This document shows, in pieces, positions 58,199-64,000 of a DNA stretch of 64,000 nt. A program made the translations under genes and the position numbers. The stretch lies in NCBI GenBank assembly GCA_050248795.1, contig JBFWRS010000018.1, forward strand, positions 1-64,000, written 5' to 3'. The stretch is from CAZTDU01 sp050248795. GTDB taxonomy: Bacteria > Pseudomonadota > Gammaproteobacteria > Burkholderiales > SG8-39. The notes beneath the pieces are model-generated. The model worked only from the letters and a program-made list of their open reading frames with translations, did not search any database and was not told the origin of the DNA. Numbering within the stretch: position 1 is the first letter of the stretch; every line of letters starts with the position of its first letter.

Positions 58199-60276
58199 GC
58201 GATGCGCACCGCGCTGGGTGCTTGCAGCGTCGCCACCGCGTCCACGGCAAGGTTCTCGGGCACTTGGTGCGCGATGAACAGCATGGTGACGCGCCCGCGC
58301 AGGCTGTTGACGGTGCGCGCCAGCGCCTCGGCGGTGTCGCGGTCCAGGCTCGCGGTGGCTTCGTCGAATATCAGGATGCGCGGCCGGCGCAAGAGCGCCC
58401 GCGCGATGGCGATGCGCTGCTTCTGCCCGCCGGAGAGCCCCGCGCCGTGCTCGCCGATCGCGGTCTGGTAGCCCTGCGGCAGCCCTTCGATGAAATCGTG
58501 GATCTCGGCGGCGCGGCAGGCTTCCATCACTTCGGCCAGCGTGGCGTGCGGCTGCGCGAGCACCAGGTTGTCCCAGATGCTGCCGGAGAACAGCCGCGTC
58601 TCCTGCGGCACGACGCCGAAGTGCAGCCGCAGCTCGTTGGCGCTCAGGTGGCGGATGTCGTGGCCGTCTATCCTGATCGCGCCGCGATCGGGCAGGTAAA
58701 AGCCCTGCAGCAGCCGCGCCAGCGTGCTCTTGCCGCTGCCCGAAGGGCCGACCAGCGCGGCGCAGGCGCCGGGCGCCAGCGTCAGGTTGAGGTCCTCGTA
58801 CACCGGCGCGCGGTCGGGCGCGTAGCGAAAGGCGAGGTGCTCGATGTCGATGCGGCCCGGGCCGCTGGCGGCGCGTGTGGTGCTCGCCGCATGCGCCTCG
58901 GTGGGCGCGTCCATCAGGTCGCCCAGGCGCTGCACCGCGATGCCGGCCTGCTGGAACTCCTGCCACAGGCCGGCCAGGCGCATCACCGGCTGCACCAGGC
59001 GCGAGGCGAACATCTGGAATGCCACCAGCATGCCGATGGTGAATTCGCCGGACTGGATCACCAGCAGCGCGCCCGCGCACAGGATGCCCAGCGCCATCGC
59101 CTGCTCGATCGCGGTCGCCGCGACGCCGTAGTGGTTGGCGAGCTGGCGCGTGGCGAAGCCGGCGCGCAGGAAGTCGGCGAGGTTGCGACCGTGGCGCTCG
59201 GCGAGCTGCGGCTCCATCTGCAGCGACTTCACGGTTTCGATCGCCGACACGTACTCGGTGAGGAAGGCCTGGTTGCGCGCGCCGGCGTGGAATTCGGCGT
59301 TGATGCGGCGCCTCAGGAGCGGCGTCACCGCGGCACCGACCAGCGCCAGCAGCAGCACCGCGCCGAGCGCGATCAGCGTCAGCGGCACGCTGTAGTAGAG
59401 CATCACCGCGAGGAACAGCAGCACGAAGGGCGCATCGAGCATCACCGCGGTGGCGGCGCTGGTGATGAAGGCGCGGATGGTCTCCACGCCCTGCAGCCGC
59501 GCGATCAGCGTGCCGGTGGCGCGCGATTCGAAATACCGCGGCGGCAATCGCAGCAGGTGCTCGAACACGCGCATGCCGAGCACCGCGTCGACGCGGATCC
59601 CCGTATGCAGCACCAGCGTCTGCCGCGCCCAGGACAGCGCCGCGCCGAAGACGAGGAAGATGGCGAGCGCGGCGGCGACCACCGCCAGCGTCGCCTGCGT
59701 GTGGTGCACCACCACCTTGTCGATCACCACCTGCGTGGCGAGCGGCGTCGCCAGCGCGATCACCTGCAGCGCGAGCGACGCGAACAGCACGTCGCGCCAG
59801 ATGCCGCGGTAGCGCAGCAGCTCGGGGATGAACCAGCCGAGGCCGAAGCGCGCCGGGCCGAGCACCTCGTCGCGCGCAGGCGCGGGCGCGATCTCCTGCG
59901 CGGCAAGCAGTTCGGGTTCATAGAGCGACGCGAACTCGCCGCGCGGCAGGCTGCGCGCTGCGCCGTCGCGGCCGGCGACCAGCACCTCGTTCGCATCGAT
60001 GCCGAGCACCAGGCCCAGGCGCAGCGGCAGCGCGGCGTCGCCGCCGCGCGCGATCGCAAGCAGCGGAAACCCGGCGCCGCGCAAGGGCGCCGCGAGTTCC
60101 TGCGCGCACAGCTTCAACCCGAACGCGCGGCCGGCGCGCTCCAGGGTGGCGATGGTGAACGGCGGCGGGAACTGCTGCAGGAAGAGCCGCGGCTCGAACG
60201 GAATCCTGTGCGACCCGCACAGCCCCGACAGCGCCCAGACCAGGTCGGCGGTCTCGACAGACGCGTGGTGCAGCAT
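58195..60276 (-). CDS. Type I secretion ABC transporter (HlyB-like) with degenerate C39 domain
   Basis: This is the ATP-driven exporter of the secretion system. The ATG at 60276 gives 693 aa. It has an N-terminal C39-like domain (residues 1-130) lacking the catalytic Cys near its start, as in HlyB/RTX exporters that do not cleave a leader. Six membrane helices lie at about 160-440. The ATPase has Walker [10 protein letters not shown], signature LSGGQKQR and Walker B ILIFDEATASLD. A large RTX-type or adhesin substrate is likely, but none is encoded in the window. Confidence 0.93.
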   Translation of the reverse strand: MLHHASVETADLVWALSGLCGSHRIPFEPRLFLQQFPPPFTIATLERAGRAFGLKLCAQELAAPLRGAGFPLLAIARGGDAALPLRLGLVLGIDANEVLVAGRDGAARSLPRGEFASLYEPELLAAQEIAPAPARDEVLGPARFGLGWFIPELLRYRGIWRDVLFASLALQVIALATPLATQVVIDKVVVHHTQATLAVVAAALAIFLVFGAALSWARQTLVLHTGIRVDAVLGMRVFEHLLRLPPRYFESRATGTLIARLQGVETIRAFITSAATAVMLDAPFVLLFLAVMLYYSVPLTLIALGAVLLLALVGAAVTPLLRRRINAEFHAGARNQAFLTEYVSAIETVKSLQMEPQLAERHGRNLADFLRAGFATRQLANHYGVAATAIEQAMALGILCAGALLVIQSGEFTIGMLVAFQMFASRLVQPVMRLAGLWQEFQQAGIAVQRLGDLMDAPTEAHAASTTRAASGPGRIDIEHLAFRYAPDRAPVYEDLNLTLAPGACAALVGPSGSGKSTLARLLQGFYLPDRGAIRIDGHDIRHLSANELRLHFGVVPQETRLFSGSIWDNLVLAQPHATLAEVMEACRAAEIHDFIEGLPQGYQTAIGEHGAGLSGGQKQRIAIARALLRRPRILIFDEATASLDRDTAEALARTVNSLRGRVTMLFIAHQVPENLAVDAVATLQAPSAVRIA

Positions 60277-60328
60277 CGGACACGCTCCCTCGCGGGCGCC
60301 GGCGCGGTTCGCCAGCGGCTCCGCACAT

Positions 60329-60357
60329 TTGTCATTTTGTCCTTTTTGCGGTAGAAA
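60329..60357 (+). promoter_or_regulatory. Sigma70-like promoter toward the response regulator
   Basis: TTGTCA (60329-60334) and TAGAAA (60352-60357) are separated by exactly 17 bp in an AT-rich patch. Transcription would begin near 60364, about 107 nt before the TTG start. Confidence 0.5.
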
Positions 60358-60397
60358 ATGCGCCTGACAGGGAGGCAGGTCAACAGTAGTTCGTTCG

Positions 60398-60421
60398 AAT
60401 GTGTGCCGGAGCGCACACATT
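60398..60421. promoter_or_regulatory. Inverted repeat between secretion operon and regulator, candidate operator
   Basis: AATGTGTGC and GCACACATT are perfect 9-bp arms separated by 6 bp (CGGAGC). A TATACT that could be a -10 box lies at 60430-60435, so the repeat would cover its -35 region. It is a candidate site for the adjacent OmpR-family regulator or another dimer. Confidence 0.5.
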
Positions 60422-60470
60422 GCGTTCGTTATACTTTGGACCGATACTCGGAACGCCACGGAGCAGAACG

Positions 60471-61175
60471 TTGCGCATCGCATTGCTGGAAGACGACCCG
60501 GACCAGTCGGCGCTGCTGCAGCGCTGGCTCGTGGAGGACGGACACGACGTGCACGCCTTCCAGTCGGGCCGCGAAGCCATGAAGCATGCCGGCCGCGAGA
60601 GCTTCGACCTGTTCATGCTCGACTGGCAGGTGCCCGACGTTCCCGGCACCGAGGTGCTGGTATGGATCCGTGAACACCTGTCGAAGACGGTGCCGGTGCT
60701 GTTCGTCACCGTGCGCGACACCGAGGCGGACATCGTGCACGCGCTCGAAACCGGCGCCGACGACTACATGATCAAGCCGGTGCGCCGCCAGGAGATGCTG
60801 GCGCGACTGCACGCGCTGCTGCGCCGCGCCTATCCGCGCGAGGAGCAGATGCTGCTGAGCTTCCCGCCGTTCGAGATCGACGTGCAGCACGGCGAGATCC
60901 GCCGCGACGGCACCAAGCTCGACCTGACGCCGAAGGAATTCGGGCTGGCGACGGTGCTGTTTCGCAACATCGGCCGGTTGATGTCGCGCGGACACCTGCA
61001 GGAGCTGGTCTGGGGGCGCAGCGGCGACCTGGTCACGCGCACCGTGGACACGCACGTCAGCCAGGTGCGCAAGAAGCTGGACCTGAAGCCAGAGTCGGGC
61101 TACCGCGTGGTGCCGATCTACAACTACGGCTACCGCCTCGAGCAGCTCGCCGCGGACGCCGCAGCCGCCGCCTGA
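60471..61175 (+). CDS. OmpR-family response regulator
   Basis: This is a two-component DNA-binding regulator, 234 aa. The receiver domain has acidic residues EDD at 7-9, phosphoacceptor Asp51 (FMLDWQVPD), and VRDTEADIV plus the conserved K in MIKPVRR. A winged-helix Trans_reg_C domain follows from about residue 125 (LDLTPKEFGLATVLF, VDTHVSQVRKKL). A TTG start at 60471 is chosen because GGAG lies 7 nt upstream and the protein then begins at the first strand. No sensor kinase is adjacent. It diverges from the type I secretion genes. Confidence 0.92.
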   Translation: MRIALLEDDPDQSALLQRWLVEDGHDVHAFQSGREAMKHAGRESFDLFMLDWQVPDVPGTEVLVWIREHLSKTVPVLFVTVRDTEADIVHALETGADDYMIKPVRRQEMLARLHALLRRAYPREEQMLLSFPPFEIDVQHGEIRRDGTKLDLTPKEFGLATVLFRNIGRLMSRGHLQELVWGRSGDLVTRTVDTHVSQVRKKLDLKPESGYRVVPIYNYGYRLEQLAADAAAAA

Positions 61176-61222
61176 GCAGCGCGCCCCGCGGCCGGGGCCG
61201 CGCCACCACCCCGGAGACCGCC

Positions 61223-62167
61223 ATCAAAGCCTTCGCCTCGCAATCAGACCTGAAGCCGAAGAAGATCAGCTTCACGCGCCTGTCCCCGTCCTGCTACGCG
61301 TTCACCGCCGAGGGCGACCCGAACACCGGCGTCATCGTCGGCGACGATGGCGTGATGGTCATCGACGCGCAGGCCACGCCGCTGATGGCGCGCGAGGTGC
61401 TGCGGCGAATTCGCAGGGTGACATCGAAGCCGGTGAAGTACGTGGTGCTGTCGCACTACCACGCGGTGCGGGTGCTGGGCGCGTCCGCCTACCGGGCGCG
61501 CGAAATCATCGCCAGCGAGCGCACCCTCGGCCTGATACGCGAGCGCGGCCGGCAGGACATGGCGAGCGAGATCGGCCGCTTCCCGCGGCTGTTCCGCGGC
61601 GCCGGGTCGATTCCCGGCCTGACCTGGCCGACGATAACCTTCCGCGATTCGATGACGCTGATGTTGGGAAAGCTCGAGGTGCGCATCCTCCACCTCGGGC
61701 CGGGACATACCGGCGGCGACACCGTGGTGTGGGTGCCGTCGCAGCGCGTGCTGTTCGCCGGGGACCTGGTCGAATACCAGGCGGGCATCTATACGGGGGA
61801 TGCGCACCTGGAAGAATGGCCCGCGACGCTCGAGCGGTTGCGCGCATTGAAGCCGCGCGCGCTGGTGCCGGGGCGCGGCCCGGCGCTCGCCACGCCCGCG
61901 CAGTGCGAAAAGGGCATCCGCTACACGCAGGAGTTCGTGCGCGCGCTGTACGCGTCGGCGAAGCGCGGCGTCGCGGCGGGGAAATCGCTGAAGGAAACCT
62001 ATCGCTCGACGCGCAGGCGCCTGGACCCGAAGTACGGCGCGTTCCCGATCTACGAACACTGCATGCCCTTCGACGTCTCGCGCGCCTACGACGAGGCGCG
62101 CGGCATCAGTCACCCGCGCATCTGGACCGCGCGCCGCGACATCGAGATGTGGAGGAGCATCGCATGA
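61223..62167 (+). CDS. Metallo-beta-lactamase-fold protein with ATC at the expected start
   Basis: The conserved N-terminal strands (KKISFTRLSPSCYAFTAEGD, NTGVIVGDDGVMVIDAQATP) lie upstream of the first ATG (61352), so translation must start earlier. The only position with a ribosome site (GGAG, 6 nt before) is an ATC at 61223 followed by KAFASQ; no ATG, GTG or TTG is in frame there. The motif SHYHAVRVLGASAY keeps HxH but lacks the D-H of HxHxDH. GPGHTGGDT and FAGDLVE retain another His and Asp, and VPGRG replaces VPGHG. Function is uncertain. From ATC it is 314 aa, overlapping the hydrolase start. Confidence 0.85.
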   Translation: MKAFASQSDLKPKKISFTRLSPSCYAFTAEGDPNTGVIVGDDGVMVIDAQATPLMAREVLRRIRRVTSKPVKYVVLSHYHAVRVLGASAYRAREIIASERTLGLIRERGRQDMASEIGRFPRLFRGAGSIPGLTWPTITFRDSMTLMLGKLEVRILHLGPGHTGGDTVVWVPSQRVLFAGDLVEYQAGIYTGDAHLEEWPATLERLRALKPRALVPGRGPALATPAQCEKGIRYTQEFVRALYASAKRGVAAGKSLKETYRSTRRRLDPKYGAFPIYEHCMPFDVSRAYDEARGISHPRIWTARRDIEMWRSIA

Positions 62168-63089
62168 AGAAGCCGGTCGTGTTCTTTCCCGGCCTGCTCT
62201 GCGATGCGCGCATGTGGGCACCGCAGATCGAAGCCCTGTCCGCGACGATCGACCCCTGGGTCGCCGACTTCACGCGCGACGACTCGATCGCAGGCATGGC
62301 CTCGCGCGCGCTCGCCGAATGCCCGTTCCCGACGTTCTCGCTCGCCGGCCTGTCCATGGGCGGCTACGTCTCGATGGAGGCGATGCGGCAGGCGCCTGAT
62401 CGCGTCGAGCGCCTCGCGCTGCTCGACACCCAGGCGCGCAGCGACACCACCGAGGCGAAGGAACGCCGGCTCGCGCTCATGGCGCTCGCGAACCGCGNNN
62501 NNNNNNNNNNNNNNNNNNNNNNNNNNNNNNNNNNNNNNNNNNNNNNNNNNNNNNNNNNNNNNNNNNNNNNNNNNNNNNNNNNNNNNNNNNNNNNNNNTCG
62601 ATGGAGGCGATGCGGCAGGCGCCTGATCGCGTCGAGCGCCTCGCGCTGCTCGACACCCAGGCGCGCAGCGACACCACCGAGGCGAAGGAACGCCGGCTCG
62701 CGCTCATGGCGCTCGCGAACCGCGGCGAATTCGTCGGCGTGAGCGACCGCCTGATGCCGCTGTTCCTGCACCCTTCGCGGCTGAACGACCAGCGGCTCAC
62801 CGGCCTGTGCAAGGACATGGCGCAGGCGGTGGGCAAGGACGCATTCCTGCGCCAGCAGACGGCGATCATGGCGCGCATCGACTCGCGCCCGTCGCTGGCG
62901 GCGATCCGCTGCCCGACGCTGGTGCTGTGCGGCGATAGCGACCTTCTGACGCCGCTCGACCGCCACGAGGAGATTGCGCAGTCCATCCCCGGCGCGAAGC
63001 TGGTGGTCATCCCCGGTTGCGGCCATATGGCGACGATCGAGGCCCCCGAAGCCGTCAACCGCGCCCTCGATACCTGGCTGACCCATTGA
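62164..63089 (+). CDS. Alpha/beta hydrolase, interrupted by the assembly gap
   Basis: This is an alpha/beta-hydrolase-fold enzyme of unknown substrate. The first part (62164-62497) encodes residues 1-111 with nucleophile Ser64 in AGLSMGGY. After 100 N, bases 62598-62724 repeat the last 127 bp, and the gene then continues to 63089 with LCGDSDLLTPLD (acid) and GCGHMATIEAPE (His). Removing the N run and one 127-bp copy gives 699 bp, in frame, encoding 232 aa, a normal family length. So the gene is intact in reality. The ATG overlaps the upstream gene stop (ATGA). Confidence 0.9.
62371..62497 (+). repeat. 127-bp duplicate, left of gap
   Basis: These bases are identical to 62598-62724 on the right of the N run. 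They are the end of one contig and, with their twin, the overlap of two contigs rather than a biological duplication. Confidence 0.95.
62498..62597. other. Assembly gap of 100 N
   Basis: Exactly 100 undetermined bases, a conventional placeholder length. No real sequence is probably missing because the flanks overlap by 127 bp. Confidence 0.99.
62598..62724 (+). repeat. 127-bp duplicate, right of gap
   Basis: Identical to 62371-62497; the start of the next contig. 127 is a common maximum k-mer setting of short-read assemblers, which explains the exact length. Confidence 0.95.
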
Positions 63090-63108
63090 CGCCCGCCTGC
63101 GGGCGTCA
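63087..63108 (+). terminator. Hairpin at the hydrolase stop, probable terminator
   Basis: TGACGCCCGC and GCGGGCGTCA form perfect 10-bp arms with a 2-nt loop; the stop codon is part of the left arm. GACTTCTTGT follows, only a weak T-run. Confidence 0.5.
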
Positions 63109-63399
63109 GACTTCTTGTCGGGGGAACGGGGGCGGCGGAACGCCGCTAACTCGCCGTCGGGGGGTACGGGGGGCGCCGGAACGCCCCCTGTTCGGTTAGG
63201 CGCGGTCCCGCTCCGGCTTTTAACGGCGCGGAGCGGGACGTAACCCCGCGGTGGTTTAGGAGGAGGAGGAGGCCACCGCGGGCGCGTTCGGGAATCAGTT
63301 ACGACACGCGCATTGCTGCGTTGCAATAACAATAACTCCTGCCGGATGCCGTAACAATGGGCTGCACGATCAAAAGTCCTTTGCTATATTCGCAACAAT
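63109..63399. other. 291-bp intergenic region with GC palindromes and LysR leader
   Basis: No gene is seen. The left third holds two related GC-rich repeats (63117-63195). A middle part has further inverted pieces, CGGTCCCGCTCCG with CGGAGCGGGACG (about 63203-63240) and CCGCGGTGG with CCACCGCGG (about 63246-63281). The right part turns AT-rich, with ATTGC/GCAAT arms and a TATATT (63385-63390) that could be the -10 of the LysR gene. Confidence 0.5.
63117..63195. repeat. Two tandem GC-rich palindromic units related to the groL 3' repeat
   Basis: Units 63117-63155 and 63156-63195 both start GTCGGGGG, continue ACGGGGG and have a core of the type GCGCCGGAACGCC. The second unit shares the frame GGGGGTACGGGGGG...CCCCCTGTTCG with 35895-35929. 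ACTCGCCG at their junction also occurs in the palindrome at the groL stop. They look like members of one dispersed intergenic family. Confidence 0.55.
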
Positions 63400-64000
63400 A
63401 TGCACGAAGCCATGCAACATATGTCCGTCTTCGCGCGCGTCGTGTCCGCCGGCAGCTTCTCCGCCGCAGCGCGCGACCTCGGGGTGTCCACCGCCGTGGT
63501 CAGCCGGCGCGTGGCCGCGCTGGAAGCGCGGCTAGGCATCCGCCTGCTGCACCGGACCACGCGCCGCATCGCGCTCACCGATGAAGGCGCGACCTTCCAT
63601 GAATCGGTGCTGCGCATCCTGCGCGAAGTCGAGGAAGCAGAGGCCGCGGCGTCCGCCGGCAGCGCGCAACCGCGCGGCGTACTCAAGGTGGCGATGCCGG
63701 CATCGTTCGGCCATCGCCATATCGCGCCGCTGATCCCGGTGTTCGCGCAGCGCTACCCGGAAGTGGAACTGGCGCTGCAACTGTCGGACCGCCCGGTGGC
63801 GATCGTCGAGGAAGGCTTCGACCTCGGCATCCGCATCGCCGAGCTGGCCGACTCCTCGCTCGCGGCGCGCAAGCTCGCCCCCAACCGGCGCGTGGTATGC
63901 GCAAGCCCCGCGTACCTGGAACGCCACGGCGCGCCGCGCACGCCCGCCGAACTGACGCGGCACAACTGCCTGATCCCGAACTGGGAGCACGACTTCTCGA
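63400..64000 (+). CDS. LysR-family transcriptional regulator, N-terminal part
   Basis: This is a LysR-type regulator whose end is beyond the window. From the ATG at 63400 the protein begins MHEAMQHMSVFARVVSAGSF, with a winged helix-turn-helix (FSAAARDLGVSTAVVSRRVAALE, about residues 20-42, then LLHRTTRRIALTDEG) and the substrate-binding domain starting near residue 95 (LKVAMPASFGHRHIAPLIP). In-frame ATGs at 63412 and 63421 are alternatives. The effector and targets are unknown. Confidence 0.93.
   Translation, partial: MHEAMQHMSVFARVVSAGSFSAAARDLGVSTAVVSRRVAALEARLGIRLLHRTTRRIALTDEGATFHESVLRILREVEEAEAAASAGSAQPRGVLKVAMPASFGHRHIAPLIPVFAQRYPEVELALQLSDRPVAIVEEGFDLGIRIAELADSSLAARKLAPNRRVVCASPAYLERHGAPRTPAELTRHNCLIPNWEHDFS

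Noticed and set aside
58195..60276. Active C39 leader peptidase in the secretion ABC transporter
   Set aside because: The N-terminal domain lacks the catalytic cysteine in the expected early position, so it is treated as a C39-like binding domain.
60399..60470. ATG at 60399 as start of the response regulator
   Set aside because: It would add 24 residues unlike any receiver domain and would place the start inside the inverted repeat; the TTG at 60471 has a proper ribosome site.
62371..62724. Tandem duplication inside the alpha/beta hydrolase
   Set aside because: The copies are exactly identical, exactly 127 bp and flank exactly 100 N, which fits an assembly overlap far better than biology.

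Overview
The window is a high-GC chromosomal segment from a betaproteobacterium, most likely Burkholderiales or a close relative. The gene orders point there: lptD-surA-pdxA-rsmA, amgK-murU divergent from lptD, dusB-fis-purH-purD-hemF, algZ-algR-hemC-hemD-hemX-hemY, and groS-groL behind a perfect CIRCE operator. It is draft data, probably a metagenome-assembled or other short-read genome. A 100-N gap near the right end is flanked by two identical 127-bp copies of the same sequence, as expected of unmerged overlapping contig ends.

Layout. 1-15.2 kb holds core envelope and metabolism genes: end of plsC, gloA, rsmA-pdxA-surA-lptD on the minus strand, then a long plus-strand run amgK-murU-pepP-ubiH-like, dusB-fis-purH-purD-hemF. 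15.2-21.6 kb is a minus-strand unit running algZ-algR-hemC-hemD-hemX-hemY and then a LysE exporter. 21.7-26.1 kb is plus-strand argH, a Ser/Thr kinase fused to a cyclic-nucleotide-binding domain, and prfC. 26.1-29.6 kb is hemA-prfA-prmC-grxD on the minus strand. 29.7-34.9 kb has a membrane-anchored restriction-endonuclease-like gene broken by an in-frame amber codon and a tripartite NodT-MacA-MacB efflux operon whose MacA gene is frameshifted in a 5-bp repeat. 35.0-38.1 kb holds a ParDE module with a palindromic operator, tRNA-Phe and groSL. 38.1-45.7 kb has dacB, then ridA-recG-ubiA-membrane protein-ubiD, and two small plus-strand genes.

45.7-55.9 kb is an accessory island of visibly lower GC, ending next to tRNA-Ala(CGC). 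Reading in its direction of transcription (minus) it has an 81-aa HsdR amino-terminal remnant, hsdR, hsdM, hsdS, an unrecognised 292-aa protein, a NucS-like nuclease with a PUA/EVE-like tail, a PD-(D/E)XK-EVE-like protein, a damaged AbrB-PIN toxin-antitoxin pair, and an MNT antitoxin whose HEPN toxin is reduced to 23 codons. The hsdRMS cluster with its three co-oriented accessory genes is the best candidate for an undescribed defence system here. The surrounding remnants suggest repeated gain and loss of defence genes.

56-64 kb contains a SapC-family gene, a type I secretion ABC transporter/HlyD pair divergent from an OmpR-family regulator with a strong inverted repeat between them, a metallo-beta-lactamase-fold protein with no normal start codon, an alpha/beta hydrolase split by the assembly gap, GC-rich palindromic repeats related to ones downstream of groL, and the start of a LysR regulator. 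Several genes are broken by single events (amber, repeat slip, homopolymer slip, one-base shift). Real decay and sequencing error cannot be separated from the sequence alone.
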